Assembly: GCF_000168975.1 (NCBI RefSeq) | Contig: NZ_AAUW01000001.1 | Coordinates: forward strand, 434,001 to 498,000 | Origin: Roseibium aggregatum IAM 12614 | GTDB taxonomy: Bacteria > Pseudomonadota > Alphaproteobacteria > Rhizobiales > Stappiaceae | Length of the DNA stretch: 64,000 nt | Direction: 5' to 3' | Shown: positions 42,259-52,390 of the stretch, piece after piece | Layout of the letters: every line of letters begins with the position of its first letter | Position numbering within the stretch: position 1 is the first letter of the stretch | The notes under the pieces: generated by a model | What the model was told of the DNA's origin: nothing | The model's database searches: none | What the model saw: only the letters and a program-made list of their open reading frames with translations | Translations under genes and position numbers: made by a program

Positions 42259-43806
42259 TCATTCGGCAGGCCCGGATGCGGCGCGTGGTCGACGCACTTC
42301 GCTGGAAAGGGTCAAGACGCCATCCGGCCCGACCTCCATTTCCTGAGACTCCGCGTAAAAGGAATACCGGCCCCGGCCCAGTTTCTTTGACTGGTAAAGG
42401 GCTGCGTCCGAACGGGTGACGAGCAATTCTGCCGTGCTTCCATCCTTGGGGGCAATCGCGATGCCGACACTCAATCCGATCTGCGCAATTTCACCGCTTG
42501 AGATCGGCACGGGAAGTTCACCGGCGGCAACCAGCGCTCGGCTCAGATCGATCAGACCTTCCCGCGTAACGCTGCCCCGATAAATCACCATGAATTCGTC
42601 ACCGCCGATACGGCAGACGAGGCCGGGTTTGCCGACCGCTGTGGTCAGCCGTTCGGCCATCGTCCTGATGACGATATCGCCTGCCGCATGGCCAAAGGTG
42701 TCGTTCACCGCCTTGAACTTGTCCAGGTCACAGTGAATGACGGCAAAGGGTTTGTCCGGCAGGTTCTTGACCGACGATTCCAGGACGCGGTTGAATTGCA
42801 AGCGGTTTGCGAGCCCGGTCAACGTGTCGTGCAGGGCCAGGTATCTGTTCTGGTGTTCGCTTGCCTGAAGCGACGTCGTCAGCTGGCCGATACGCCAGGC
42901 AATGCCGAAGGCAAGAGCACCGAGAGCGAGGCTCAAGATCACGATGACAGGGACGATGGTCGGCCAGAGGGATTCCCCGATGGTCTGGCTGTCCCAGCGA
43001 AATACCCCCAACAGGTCTCCGTCCAGGCCGGTGACGAGATGATGCGGCCCGCTTCCAGTCGTGCCTGTCTCGGCGTCGAACCCGAAATTCGCAAAATTCA
43101 GTTGCGCGTTGAGCTGACCGAGCAGAAAGGAGTCAACGTAAAGCGCCGACAGCAGCACCGTCGGCGGTCCATCCGGCAATGTCTCCTGATAGTCGTCCGG
43201 AATGATCGGCATCGCACCAAAGATGGCCGGCTTGCCGTCAATATGGACAAAACCCATGACGGCGTATTCGCCAGGATCTGCTCCCTGAAGGGATTTGTGG
43301 CCGAAACCGCCAGGCACCCGCACCCGGTTCTGCAGGTAGAGCGCCTTCATTTTTTCGTGGATGACCTCAAGCTCGGGCGTTTCGGAGATCGGGCGCCGGA
43401 TGACATGGGTGTAGTCGGCAAAGGATTCCGCCAGTACGTCGCCTTCTCCGGATATCAGCATCACCTTGCTGTGGCTATAGGTCGACCACAGGGTGTCGAA
43501 GCTGCTCCGGACATAGGCGGGATCGAAATTGCGCACGAGTTTCTGCACCGACTGGTCTGAAGAGGCGATGACGATCTGTTCGCGAACAATGGTGCGCAAG
43601 TGATCGGCCAGGGCGCTGCGAAACAGGCGTTCTTCGTTGGCAATCGCCTGTTGCCTGGATGCCTGGGAGGCGACATATCCGACGAACAGCAGCGAAACGG
43701 AAGTCACGGCAATCAGCAATCCGGCAAGCAGAAATGCCAGCCTGGAAATATGCTGCCGGGGAATTTTCGCGTTTTGGTCGCTATATCTGCGCCGGAACTC
43801 GGTCAA
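42259..43806 (-). CDS. Membrane diguanylate cyclase with CHASE4-type sensor
   Basis: This 515-residue protein has a membrane helix at about residues 20-45 ('LAFLLAGLLIAVTSVSLLFVGYV') and a periplasmic CHASE4-like domain to about 275. A second helix is 'IVPVIVILSLALGALAFGIAW', and a GGDEF domain ends the protein with an intact 'CRIGGDEFMVIYRG'. No RxxD inhibitory site is visible five residues upstream. It should make c-di-GMP in response to an external cue. A paralogue lies 190 bases upstream on the same strand. Confidence 0.92.
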   Translation of the reverse strand: MTEFRRRYSDQNAKIPRQHISRLAFLLAGLLIAVTSVSLLFVGYVASQASRQQAIANEERLFRSALADHLRTIVREQIVIASSDQSVQKLVRNFDPAYVRSSFDTLWSTYSHSKVMLISGEGDVLAESFADYTHVIRRPISETPELEVIHEKMKALYLQNRVRVPGGFGHKSLQGADPGEYAVMGFVHIDGKPAIFGAMPIIPDDYQETLPDGPPTVLLSALYVDSFLLGQLNAQLNFANFGFDAETGTTGSGPHHLVTGLDGDLLGVFRWDSQTIGESLWPTIVPVIVILSLALGALAFGIAWRIGQLTTSLQASEHQNRYLALHDTLTGLANRLQFNRVLESSVKNLPDKPFAVIHCDLDKFKAVNDTFGHAAGDIVIRTMAERLTTAVGKPGLVCRIGGDEFMVIYRGSVTREGLIDLSRALVAAGELPVPISSGEIAQIGLSVGIAIAPKDGSTAELLVTRSDAALYQSKKLGRGRYSFYAESQEMEVGPDGVLTLSSEVRRPRAASGPAE

Positions 43807-43999
43807 GTTGCGATCCCGATTGGGTCTTTCTACGTTATTCTGTATTTTTAGCAGCTAAGAGTAAAGTGAGTGTAATGACGAATACATGGAAGGAGCGAAA
43901 TATTATTGAATCTTTGAATTTGTATGAGGTTTAGTCTCTGCAGACTTGTCGGTAATAGTAATAATTACAATGTCATTTGAGGCTGGTAGCGCGTGCCTG
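43807..43999. other. AT-rich spacer between the two diguanylate cyclase genes
   Basis: The 193 bases are more AT-rich than the flanks and probably hold the promoter of the downstream cyclase gene on the minus strand. A 19-codon frame at 43875-43934 (MTNTWKERNIIESLNLYEV) has only a weak ribosome site and is not claimed as a gene. Confidence 0.45.
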
Positions 44000-45541
44000 T
44001 CAGCGTGAAACCTCGTAGGCTTGCGGTGCCATCGGCTTGCGGATCTTGGTGTCTTCAACGCTGAGCGGCCCTGCGAATTCAAACGCGTTACGGCCGGTTT
44101 CCTTGGCCCGGTAGAGCGCCATGTCGGCCATACGTATCAGGTCCTGCTCGCTCATGCCCGACTCCGGTGCGCTGGCGATACCGATACTGACGCCGATACC
44201 GACTTTGTGGCCACCATCGATGTCGATGGGGTCTGCGATTGACCGGCAGATGTCCCCGGCGAGCGCGGCAAGCGCGTCCCGGTCCATTTGCTGGGTCAGA
44301 AGGACGATGAATTCGTCGCCTCCGATCCGGCTGACAACGCCATTCTCGCCCACCAGAAGCCGCAAACGGTCGGCAACGGCGCAGATGACCCTGTCTCCGG
44401 CTTCATGCCCGTAGGTGTCGTTCACAGGTTTGAAGCGGTCGAGATCACAGGCAAAAATAGAAAATCCGCGATCCGGCAGGCCGTCCAGCGAGAAGGACAG
44501 ACAGTCGGAAAAGTGATGCCGGTTCGCCAGCCCTGTCAGGGCATCGTGCCGTGCGAAGTACCGGTTCTTTCGCTCGCTTTCTTCCAGCGAGGCCGACAGG
44601 CGGCTGATTTTTGTGGCAAGTGCGAAGGCCACGATGGCGATGAAGGATGCCAGCAGGACGATCAGCGGCAAGGCCATCATCCAGATTTCGCGTCCGGGTT
44701 TGGAATGGTCCCAGCGGAAGTAGCCGAATGTGGAGCCGTCCGCCGCCTGCACCAGATAGTTCGTCGGGTGCCTGCGTTCAGGCTCGCCCGGATAGAACCT
44801 GAAATCCCTGTAGCCGAGTTGTTCACTCAAACCGGTGAGCCAGTCTTCATCGATGTAGACGGCATTGACCAGAATTGCCGGATAGTCGCCCTCAAGGCGG
44901 ACCTGACCTTCGTCGGGAAGGATCGGTATGGCACTGACGAAGGCCCGGGTCCCGTCTATTACGGCAAAGATGGCTTGAGACGTTTCCAAGAGGGCGGACT
45001 GAGGCAAGTACCAATCCGCGAAAACGGAATTCGAGCGGTTCTGCTGCCTCCGGAATGCGGCCATGGTCTGTTCGGCAAGTTTCCGGATAGGATTGCCGGA
45101 TTGTAGCAGTTTGGTTTCAAACAGGACATCGTCCTTGATTGCCTGTGCGATCAAGGTCCCGTCCGGTGTCACCACAAAAGTCCGGTCGAGATTGAAATCT
45201 TCCCATAGGTCGCCGACCAGGTCGTCTTCGATGAACGCGCGGTCGAGCGGGGCCTGAAGGGCATTGAATGTCCTGTCCCACTGGGCCACCGTCATCTGAT
45301 CGCGCGCCACCTGCCGGTGGATGTCGTTCAGGGTGCGGGTGAGGTGCAGTTGCTCGGCTTCGAGGGCGCGCCTGTCGGCCTCGCCCCAGGCCATCTGGGC
45401 GATATAGGTGAGGGAGGCTGTCGACAGGACAATCAGCAGAGCGGCAAAGCTGTAGATCCAGACGGTAATCCGCTGACCACGCTTGGGAAGGTCCTGCCCT
45501 TGAGGCACCGCAGCCGATGTCTTTTTCTTCGAATGGTACAA
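44000..45541 (-). CDS. Membrane diguanylate cyclase with CHASE4-type sensor (paralogue)
   Basis: This 513-residue protein has the same layout as the preceding gene: helix ('ITVWIYSFAALLIVLSTASLTYIA'), a CHASE4 pattern ('HLTRTLNDIHRQVARDQMTVAQWDRTFNAL'), a second helix ('MALPLIVLLASFIAIVAFALA') and GGDEF ('SRIGGDEFIVLLTQ'). No RxxD I-site is visible, so product feedback may be absent. The two genes most likely arose by tandem duplication followed by divergence of the sensor. Confidence 0.92.
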   Translation of the reverse strand: MYHSKKKTSAAVPQGQDLPKRGQRITVWIYSFAALLIVLSTASLTYIAQMAWGEADRRALEAEQLHLTRTLNDIHRQVARDQMTVAQWDRTFNALQAPLDRAFIEDDLVGDLWEDFNLDRTFVVTPDGTLIAQAIKDDVLFETKLLQSGNPIRKLAEQTMAAFRRQQNRSNSVFADWYLPQSALLETSQAIFAVIDGTRAFVSAIPILPDEGQVRLEGDYPAILVNAVYIDEDWLTGLSEQLGYRDFRFYPGEPERRHPTNYLVQAADGSTFGYFRWDHSKPGREIWMMALPLIVLLASFIAIVAFALATKISRLSASLEESERKNRYFARHDALTGLANRHHFSDCLSFSLDGLPDRGFSIFACDLDRFKPVNDTYGHEAGDRVICAVADRLRLLVGENGVVSRIGGDEFIVLLTQQMDRDALAALAGDICRSIADPIDIDGGHKVGIGVSIGIASAPESGMSEQDLIRMADMALYRAKETGRNAFEFAGPLSVEDTKIRKPMAPQAYEVSR

Positions 45542-45631
45542 GAACAGTCATCCCCTCTTTCCCGGATGTGATGGCTGTCTAGTGGAAGAACTTTAACACC
45601 GGGTGGGGGAAGGTTGTTTTTGGGCCTTTAC

Positions 45632-46825
45632 CTAGCGCAAACTACCAAGACACTTAACAAAGCGTTCAATTTCTTCTTCGCAGTTGAATGCATGAACCGA
45701 GGCACGCACCACTGCATCGAGACCTCGTTGCGGCAAGTCGATGCGGGCTGAGCTGGCCCGGCTGACGGACACGTTGATGCCGGCCTGACTGAGCCTTTGC
45801 TTGGTCTGCTCCGGGGTCTCGCCCTGCCATGTAAACGTGACGATGCCTCCCTTGCGCTCTCCCTTGTCGTGCAGCGTTGCCTCGCGGCGGGCAGAAAGCT
45901 CCGACCGCAAATGGTCGCCGAGTTCGCAGATCCGTTTGCCCAGCCGCTCCATGCCGAAGCCGATGGCATAGCTGACCGCAACGCCGAGGCCGATCTGGCC
46001 GGCAACATAGCGTTCCCAGGTCTCGAAGCGCCGGGCGTGGGGGACGAGTTCATAGCGATCCTCGTCGATCCATTCCGCGGCCTGCAGGTCGACAAACGGC
46101 GGTTCCACCTGGTCCAGCACGGCGTCGCTGACATAGAGAAAGCCGGTTCCGCGTGGGCCGCGCAGATATTTACGGCCGGTTCCGGACAGCATGTGGCAAC
46201 CGATCTCGTCGACGTTCAGCGGAATTTGTCCGGCAGACTGACAGGCGTCCAGCAGGTAAAGCACACCGGTTTCCCGCGCGATCTCACCAACGTCTTCGGC
46301 CGGGTTGATCAGCCCGGAAAACGTCGGGATGTGGGTCAGCGCGAGGAGCCTTGTCTTCGGGCCAATGGCCGCCTTCAGGGCCTTGAGGTCGATTTGCCCG
46401 AAAGCATCATCCTCCACAATGTCGATCTCGATCCCCTTGCGCCGCTTCATCTGCAGCAGGGCAACGTAGTTGGAGACATATTCGGCGCGTCCGGTGACGA
46501 CGCGGTCTCCCTGCCGGAAGTCTATGCCGTAAAAGGCCATGTCCCAGGCCCGGGTGGCGTTTTCGACATAGGCAATTTCGTGCGGCTTGCTGCCGACCAA
46601 TGCCGCAAGGGAGGTGTAAAACGCGTCCATGGTGGCTTGGGCGGCTGCTGCTGCCTCGTATCCGCCGAGGGTGGCTTCAAGGTCTAGGTGCTGCTTGACG
46701 GCCTCCAGAACCGGGGTGGGGGCCAGGCCGGTTCCGGCATTGTTAAAGTGAATGAGCTGACGTACACCCGGAGTATCGTCCCTCAAGAGGTCGACATCCT
46801 GCTGGGTAAAAGACGAAACATTCAT
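45632..46825 (-). CDS. Class V aminotransferase / cysteine desulfurase-like PLP enzyme
   Basis: This 397-residue PLP-fold I enzyme has 'QLIHFNNAGTGLAP' near the N-terminus. The PLP-aspartate region is 'LLDACQSAGQIPLNVDEIGCHMLSGTGRKYLRGPRGTGFLYV', whose Lys in GRKYL is the Schiff-base residue. No catalytic Cys loop typical of IscS/SufS is visible, so a transaminase, lyase or epimerase role is more likely than desulfuration. The ATG at 46825 gives a normal N-terminus. It is divergent from the gamma-glutamylcyclotransferase-like gene. Confidence 0.85.
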   Translation of the reverse strand: MNVSSFTQQDVDLLRDDTPGVRQLIHFNNAGTGLAPTPVLEAVKQHLDLEATLGGYEAAAAAQATMDAFYTSLAALVGSKPHEIAYVENATRAWDMAFYGIDFRQGDRVVTGRAEYVSNYVALLQMKRRKGIEIDIVEDDAFGQIDLKALKAAIGPKTRLLALTHIPTFSGLINPAEDVGEIARETGVLYLLDACQSAGQIPLNVDEIGCHMLSGTGRKYLRGPRGTGFLYVSDAVLDQVEPPFVDLQAAEWIDEDRYELVPHARRFETWERYVAGQIGLGVAVSYAIGFGMERLGKRICELGDHLRSELSARREATLHDKGERKGGIVTFTWQGETPEQTKQRLSQAGINVSVSRASSARIDLPQRGLDAVVRASVHAFNCEEEIERFVKCLGSLR

Positions 46826-46878
46826 GACACCCTCGGGAACGGTATAAGAAAAACGACGAAGCACTAGACAAGCACCAG

Positions 46879-47475
46879 ATGACGATCACTTATTTTGGTT
46901 ATGGCTCCCTCGTCAATGTTGACACCATACCCCCCGGCGTTGAAGTCACACCCGGCGCCCTTCATGGCTGGGTGCGGGAGTGGAAGGTGTGCGGAGAGGG
47001 TGAGAACGGCAAGGGGCGTTGCGCGCTGACGATTCGCGAGCAGGAAGGCACGCGCATCATGGGCGTGATGGCGCGTGAACCGAAGACGCGTCTTGCGGAG
47101 CTGGAGCTTCGTGAGAAACGCTATCTGAAGGTCGAAGCGGTCGGCCGCTCGTTTCGATGCGATGCGGCGATGCAGCCGGGGCCAGACGAACTGTTTCTTT
47201 TCCGGGCGGCTCCCGAACATTGCCGATGGGGCACGGACACGCATCCCATCCTGCAAAGCTATCTGGACTGCGTTCTGGCCGGGTTCTTCCGGTTCTGGGG
47301 CGAGGCGGGGATCGATCATTTTCTGGAAACAACCGAAGGCTGGCATGTGCCCGTGTTGCCGGACCGGGCGCGGCCGCATTATCCGCGCAAGGTCGTGCTG
47401 GATCCCGAGCTCGCGGATCTGATTGACTGCAAGGTCAAAGCGCTCGGCGTCCGCTTTCTTCCGCCTGTTGGCTAG
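46879..47475 (+). CDS. Gamma-glutamylcyclotransferase-like (GGCT/AIG2 fold) protein
   Basis: This 198-residue protein starts 'MTITYFGYGSLVNVDTIPPGVEV', the YGS(N/L) substrate loop of the GGCT fold. The expected middle 'RIMGVMAREPKTRLAELELREKRYLKVEAV' supplies the conserved Glu. Family members release 5-oxoproline from gamma-glutamyl peptides. The C-terminal third ('HYPRKVVLDPELADLIDCKVKALGV') is longer than in classic GGCT, so the substrate is open. Confidence 0.78.
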   Translation: MTITYFGYGSLVNVDTIPPGVEVTPGALHGWVREWKVCGEGENGKGRCALTIREQEGTRIMGVMAREPKTRLAELELREKRYLKVEAVGRSFRCDAAMQPGPDELFLFRAAPEHCRWGTDTHPILQSYLDCVLAGFFRFWGEAGIDHFLETTEGWHVPVLPDRARPHYPRKVVLDPELADLIDCKVKALGVRFLPPVG

Positions 47476-47489
47476 CCGACTGAAAGGTG

Positions 47490-48221
47490 TCAGCCAAGCA
47501 GCGCTTGCAGTCCGTAGCCGACACCGAAGGCGATGGCAGCTGCAAAAGTACCGATGGCGGTCGTTTCCAGACCACAGGATACCCAGTGGCGCTGCGACCA
47601 GCGCGCCCTCAGGGAACCGATGGTGAAAAAAGCAAGGATCGTCAGAACCGTCGCGGTTGCCGCACTGGCAGGCACCGGAAAGACGAACGGCATCAGCGGG
47701 ATCGAGCCGAAAAGAACGAAGGCGGCAAACGTGTAGAGAGCTGCCTTGAGCGGCGACCGCGCTGAATCCGTCAGGCCGTATTCTGCCTGCATCATGGTTT
47801 CGATCCAGATGGATTTGTTGGAAGAGACCAGCTCGACCAGCGTATCCAGATCGGACCCATCATATCCTTTGGCACGGAATATCTGCCGGATTTCCTCGCG
47901 TTCGCCATCGGGCGCCACGGCGATGTGTTTTTCTTCCACGGCCTTCAGACGGGCATAATCCTCGATTTCGGACTTGGAGCCGCTGTAGTTGGCCGCGGCC
48001 ATGGAAAAGCCGTCTGCAAACAGGTTGGCAGCTCCCAGGATCAGGATAATCGTCGCCGAAAGGTCCGCGCCGATCGAGCCTGCCACGATGGCAAAGGTTG
48101 TCACGGTGCCGTCTATGCCTCCATAGACCCAGTCTCTGAGGTAACTGGCGTTCGGTCCTGAAGCGAGCCGGTTCGCGATGTCGTCGGGCCTGTGGCTATG
48201 CTCCAGACGAGGTGTCGGCAT
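47490..48221 (-). CDS. VIT1/CCC1 family iron/manganese transporter
   Basis: This 243-residue membrane protein has 'LRDWVYGGIDGTVTTFAIVAGSIGADLSATIILILGAANLFADGFSMAAANYSG', the first two helices of VIT1/CCC1. A cytoplasmic metal-binding segment rich in Glu follows, then 'TMMQAEYGLTDSARSPLKAALYTFAAFVLFGSIPLMPFVF'. It likely exports or stores Fe2+ or Mn2+. The ATG at 48221 has GAGGAAG upstream. It converges with the GGCT-like gene and is divergent from aroG. Confidence 0.9.
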   Translation of the reverse strand: MPTPRLEHSHRPDDIANRLASGPNASYLRDWVYGGIDGTVTTFAIVAGSIGADLSATIILILGAANLFADGFSMAAANYSGSKSEIEDYARLKAVEEKHIAVAPDGEREEIRQIFRAKGYDGSDLDTLVELVSSNKSIWIETMMQAEYGLTDSARSPLKAALYTFAAFVLFGSIPLMPFVFPVPASAATATVLTILAFFTIGSLRARWSQRHWVSCGLETTAIGTFAAAIAFGVGYGLQALLG

Positions 48222-48499
48222 GAAGTCTTCCTCTATGGTTTTGCCCAAGATGCAGCCCTTGAACCATACCCGCAATGATCCGTCTCAAAGGCACGCTTTT
48301 CGCGTCCGGTGAAGCGAACCGAAAATCATCCTGAAAACTGGGTTAAATTTGGGGGATTGCCCTGTGGCCTTGGCGGCCCATGAAGTGTATAAGGCCGCAC
48401 GTTTGCCTTGAATTGGCAGACCCAAACGAACGAAAATGTCGCGGACCGCGTGATCAAGGGTGCTAAAAGTACCTGCGGGTCCAGTGAGGAGTAGGAAGT

Positions 48500-49882
48500 A
48501 TGGCGGAGAAGTGGAGCCCGGACAGCTGGAGATCGAAGCCGATCTTGCAGGTGCCGGAATACCCGGATCAAGAGGCAGTGGCGGATGTTGAACAGCGCCT
48601 GTCGACTTATCCGCCGCTGGTTTTTGCAGGTGAAGCGCGTGCGCTGAAGAGCCAGCTTGCAAATGTCGCGCAGGGCAACGGTTTTCTGCTGCAGGGCGGG
48701 GACTGCGCCGAAAGCTTTGCCGAGCACCATCCTGACCACATTCGTGACTTCTTCCGTGTCTTCCTGCAAATGGCTGTGGTGCTGACCTATGCCGCCAGCC
48801 AGCCAGTTGTGAAAGTCGGCCGAATTGCCGGCCAGTTCGCCAAGCCCCGCTCTTCCAATTTCGAGAAGAAGGGTGATGTCGAGCTGCCGAGCTACCGCGG
48901 CGACATCATCAACGACATCAACTTCACCCCGGAAAGCCGCATCCCGGATCCGGGCCGCATGGCCATGGCTTACCGTCAGTCCGCTGCAACGCTGAACCTT
49001 CTGCGAGCTTTCGCGCAGGGCGGGTTTGCGAACCTCGATCAGGTTCATCGCTGGATGCTCGGCTTCATCTCCGACAGCCCGCAGGGCCATCGGTACAAGG
49101 AGCTGGCTGACCGGATTTCAGAATCCCTGAACTTCATGAAAGCCTGCGGCATCAATGCCGAAAGCGTTCCGCAACTTCGCTCGACCGATTTCTTCACCAG
49201 CCACGAAGCTTTGCTGCTCGGCTACGAGGAAGCTCTGACGCGTGTCGATTCCACGTCAGGCGATTGGTATGCGACCTCCGGCCACATGATCTGGATCGGC
49301 GACCGGACGCGTCAGCCGGACCATGCTCATGTGGAATTCTTCCGCGGCATCAAGAACCCGATCGGCCTCAAGTGCGGTCCGTCGCTTTCGCCGGATGGCC
49401 TGCTGGAGTTGATCGACATCCTGAACCCGGAAAACGAACCGGGCCGGTTGACGCTGATCGCCCGTTTCGGTGCCGACAAGGTGTTCGACCATCTGCCGCA
49501 GCTCGTTCGTGCTGTTCAGCGGGAAGGCAAGTCGGTGGTCTGGTCCTGCGACCCGATGCATGGCAATACCATCTCTGCCGGTGGCTACAAGACCCGTCCG
49601 TTCGACCGGATCCTGAAAGAAGTGGAAGCCTTCTTCGCAGTTCACCGGGCCGAAGGCACACATGCCGGTGGTGTTCACATCGAAATGACCGGGCGGAACG
49701 TGACCGAGTGCACGGGCGGGGCACGCGCGCTGACCGAAGACCAGCTCGGCGACCGCTACCACACCCATTGCGATCCGCGCCTCAATGCGGATCAGGCGCT
49801 GGAACTGGCTTTCCTGATCGCGGAAAACCTGAAGAAGGAACGCGACCACCGCCAGGTCGAGCCGCTTGCGGCAAGCGCCTAA
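48500..49882 (+). CDS. 3-deoxy-7-phosphoheptulonate synthase, class II (AroAII)
   Basis: This 460-residue enzyme is of the plant-like class II type: '[37 protein letters not shown]', 'FMLGF'-region '[23 protein letters not shown]', '[47 protein letters not shown]' and '[11 protein letters not shown]'. It makes DAHP from phosphoenolpyruvate and erythrose 4-phosphate, the first step to aromatic amino acids. A strong terminator follows. Confidence 0.97.
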   Translation: MAEKWSPDSWRSKPILQVPEYPDQEAVADVEQRLSTYPPLVFAGEARALKSQLANVAQGNGFLLQGGDCAESFAEHHPDHIRDFFRVFLQMAVVLTYAASQPVVKVGRIAGQFAKPRSSNFEKKGDVELPSYRGDIINDINFTPESRIPDPGRMAMAYRQSAATLNLLRAFAQGGFANLDQVHRWMLGFISDSPQGHRYKELADRISESLNFMKACGINAESVPQLRSTDFFTSHEALLLGYEEALTRVDSTSGDWYATSGHMIWIGDRTRQPDHAHVEFFRGIKNPIGLKCGPSLSPDGLLELIDILNPENEPGRLTLIARFGADKVFDHLPQLVRAVQREGKSVVWSCDPMHGNTISAGGYKTRPFDRILKEVEAFFAVHRAEGTHAGGVHIEMTGRNVTECTGGARALTEDQLGDRYHTHCDPRLNADQALELAFLIAENLKKERDHRQVEPLAASA

Positions 49883-49909
49883 AAACCTGTCGCATACGAA
49901 CGTTGATTG

Positions 49910-49942
49910 AAAGGGCGGCACTTGCCGCCCTTTCTCATTTTT
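49910..49942 (+). terminator. Terminator of the DAHP synthase gene
   Basis: AAAGGGCGGC-actt-GCCGCCCTTT is a 10-bp stem followed by CTCATTTTTT, 27 bases past the stop codon. Confidence 0.92.
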
Positions 49943-50041
49943 TCCGCATTTTTCCGGATGAACATGCCCGAAGGTAAGCCTCGCTTAACGCTCGCAGCGC
50001 ATACATTCTCGTCAGGGAATCGGGTGAAGCGGGGAGACTGA

Positions 50042-50578
50042 GTGTTGCGTGAGAAGTGGGATCTATCGAGGATTTCCTGTCTGATTGCGGAAGACAATCC
50101 CCACATGCGCTCCATACTCCGCTCGGTCCTGACAGGGTTCGGCATCCGCTCGGCCTATGAGGCGACGGACGGCGCGGAAGCCCTGGAACTGGTTGTCGAC
50201 CGCAAACCGGACATCGTCCTGTGCGACTGGGTGATGAACCCCTTTGGCGGCAACGAATTTCTTCGCATCCTGCGGTCCGACAGGGATCTGGTGATCAGCA
50301 CCACGCCGGTGTTGATCGTGACAGCGCACGCCAAGCGGGCAACGATCCTGGAAGGTATCGAGATCGGCATTCATGGGTTTGTCGCCAAACCCATCGCTCC
50401 CGCCATTCTGTATCGCCATATCGGTGATATCCTTGCACGGCAGGAAATCCATGGACGGTCCAAGGGCATACTCGGACCCGGTCAGCAGCCACCGCTTCGC
50501 AAGCTGAACGTCACTGGCGCCGAGCCTGTGGCAACGCCGGAGACTTCGGACGATCTGGCCGGCCTCGCCTTGCTCTGA
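50042..50578 (+). CDS. Stand-alone response regulator (CheY-like receiver)
   Basis: This 178-residue protein starts at GTG 50042. The receiver domain has the acidic pocket 'CLIAEDNPHMRS', the phospho-acceptor Asp in 'PDIVLCDWVMNPFGG', and the Lys in 'GFVAKPIAP'. After about residue 130 comes a short disordered tail with no output domain. It probably acts by protein contact, as CheY-like proteins do. No histidine kinase gene adjoins it. Confidence 0.88.
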   Translation: MLREKWDLSRISCLIAEDNPHMRSILRSVLTGFGIRSAYEATDGAEALELVVDRKPDIVLCDWVMNPFGGNEFLRILRSDRDLVISTTPVLIVTAHAKRATILEGIEIGIHGFVAKPIAPAILYRHIGDILARQEIHGRSKGILGPGQQPPLRKLNVTGAEPVATPETSDDLAGLALL

Positions 50579-50698
50579 AGCAAGCGCCGGGTGGAACCGG
50601 TGCTGGCCAGGCATTTGCGGAGCGTTGGCAAAGCATCTTCTGGACGGGCGCAAATTCCGATTGGACGTTCACCGATCTAGCGGCTACACCAGAAAGCA

Positions 50699-52390
50699 AT
50701 GTCACTTCCTGGTAATTCTCCGATGATTTCAGACCGTTTCAGACTGGCTGTCGCGCAGCTAAACCCGACTGTTGGCGATGTGGCCGGAAATGCAGACCTT
50801 GTTCGCAAGGCCCGGCTGGATGCTGCCTCTCAAGGGGCGGACCTCGTCCTGACCTCCGAATTGGTGCTCGCGGGCTATCTGCCGGAAGATCTCGTCTTGA
50901 AACCCGCCTTCGTCAGACGCTGCATGGAAGCGGCCGAAACGCTGGCCGGAGAAACCGCCGACGGTGGTCCGGGGCTGATCCTGGGGTCTCCGTGGCGGAG
51001 CGAAGAAGGCAAGGTCTATAACGCAGCCCTGCTTCTGGACCAGGGCGAGATCAAGGCTGTCCGCTACAAATACGACCTGCCGAATTATAGCGTCTTTGAC
51101 GAAAAGCGCGTGTTTGCGGCGGGTCCCTTGCCCGGGCCGGTCGACTTCCGCGGCGTGCGCATCGGCCTTCCGATCTGCGAAGACATCTGGAACGACGAGG
51201 TCTGCGAGTGTCTGGAGGAAACCGGAGCGGAGCTGCTTCTGGTTCCCAACGGCTCTCCTTACTGGGAACACAGGGCAGAGCACCGTCTCCAGGTGGTCGT
51301 CTCGCGGGTGGTGCAGACCGGTTTGCCGCTGGTCTACTGCAACCAGCTTGGCGGGCAGGACGAGCTTGTCTTTGATGGCGGCTCCTTCGCGCTCCACGCC
51401 GACCGTTCGCTGGCGTTCCAGATGCCTCAGTTCGAAACCGCTCTCGGCATCAGCGACTGGAAACGGGACGGCGACACCTGGCTCTGCGAGAACGGCTCTG
51501 TTGCAAAGCTGCCGGATCTCGATGAGGCCAATTGGCGGGCCTGCGTCATGGGTCTTGGGGACTATGTCACCAAGAACGGTTTTCCGGGAGTGGTGCTTGG
51601 GCTGTCCGGCGGCATCGATTCCGCCATTTGCGCGGCCATGGCGGTTGATGCGCTTGGAGCCGACAAGGTTCATGCGATCATGCTGCCGTATCGCTATACG
51701 TCGGAAGAAAGCATCACCGATGCGGCCGCTTGCGCCAAGGCCCTCGGCATCCGTTATGACACGGTGCCGATTTCCGAACCGGTGGAAGGGTTCCGGTCGG
51801 CGCTCAGCAATCTGTTTGCCGGCACCAAGGAAGACACGACCGAAGAAAACCTTCAGTCGCGTGCGCGCGGTGTGATCCTGATGGCGGTGTCCAACAAGTT
51901 TGGCCACATGGTCATGACAACCGGCAACAAGTCGGAAATGTCGGTTGGTTATGCCACGCTTTATGGCGACATGAACGGTGGCTACAATCCGATCAAGGAT
52001 CTCTACAAGACCCAGGTTTACCACCTGGCCGAATGGCGGAATAACAACCGGCCGGAAGGCCTGCTGGGGCCGGGCAGAGAGGTGATCCCCTCCAACATCA
52101 TCACCAAGGTGCCGACCGCCGAACTGCGTGAAAACCAGACCGATCAGGATTCCCTGCCGCCTTACGATGTTCTCGACGACATTCTGGAATGTCTGGTGGA
52201 AGACGAGATGTCGGTGGGCGACATTGAAAAACGCGGCCATGACAGGGCGCTGATCCACCGGATAGAACATCTTCTCTATATTGCCGAATACAAACGCCGG
52301 CAGGCGCCTCCAGGTGTGAAGATCACCGAGCGCAATTTCGGCAAGGACCGGCGATATCCCATCACCAACAGGTTCCGCGACCGCTCCTGA
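50699..52390 (+). CDS. nadE: Glutamine-dependent NAD+ synthetase
   Basis: In this 563-residue protein, residues 10 to about 270 are a nitrilase-type glutaminase with the Glu ('TSELVLAGYLPEDLV'), Lys ('AVRYKYDLPNYSVFDEKRVF') and Cys ('GLPICEDIWN') triad. Residues 290-560 are the NAD-synthase domain with the ATP loop 'LGLSGGIDSAICAAMAVDALG' and 'TTGNKSEMSVGYATLYGDMNGG'. It amidates nicotinic acid adenine dinucleotide to NAD. The start at 50699 is kept; an ATG at 50723 is also possible and has no better ribosome site. Confidence 0.95.
   Translation: MSLPGNSPMISDRFRLAVAQLNPTVGDVAGNADLVRKARLDAASQGADLVLTSELVLAGYLPEDLVLKPAFVRRCMEAAETLAGETADGGPGLILGSPWRSEEGKVYNAALLLDQGEIKAVRYKYDLPNYSVFDEKRVFAAGPLPGPVDFRGVRIGLPICEDIWNDEVCECLEETGAELLLVPNGSPYWEHRAEHRLQVVVSRVVQTGLPLVYCNQLGGQDELVFDGGSFALHADRSLAFQMPQFETALGISDWKRDGDTWLCENGSVAKLPDLDEANWRACVMGLGDYVTKNGFPGVVLGLSGGIDSAICAAMAVDALGADKVHAIMLPYRYTSEESITDAAACAKALGIRYDTVPISEPVEGFRSALSNLFAGTKEDTTEENLQSRARGVILMAVSNKFGHMVMTTGNKSEMSVGYATLYGDMNGGYNPIKDLYKTQVYHLAEWRNNNRPEGLLGPGREVIPSNIITKVPTAELRENQTDQDSLPPYDVLDDILECLVEDEMSVGDIEKRGHDRALIHRIEHLLYIAEYKRRQAPPGVKITERNFGKDRRYPITNRFRDRS

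Noticed and set aside
50759-52270. 500-codon frame antisense to nadE
   Set aside because: The opposite strand encodes a full NAD synthetase with catalytic triad and ATP loop, and the antisense protein has no domain.
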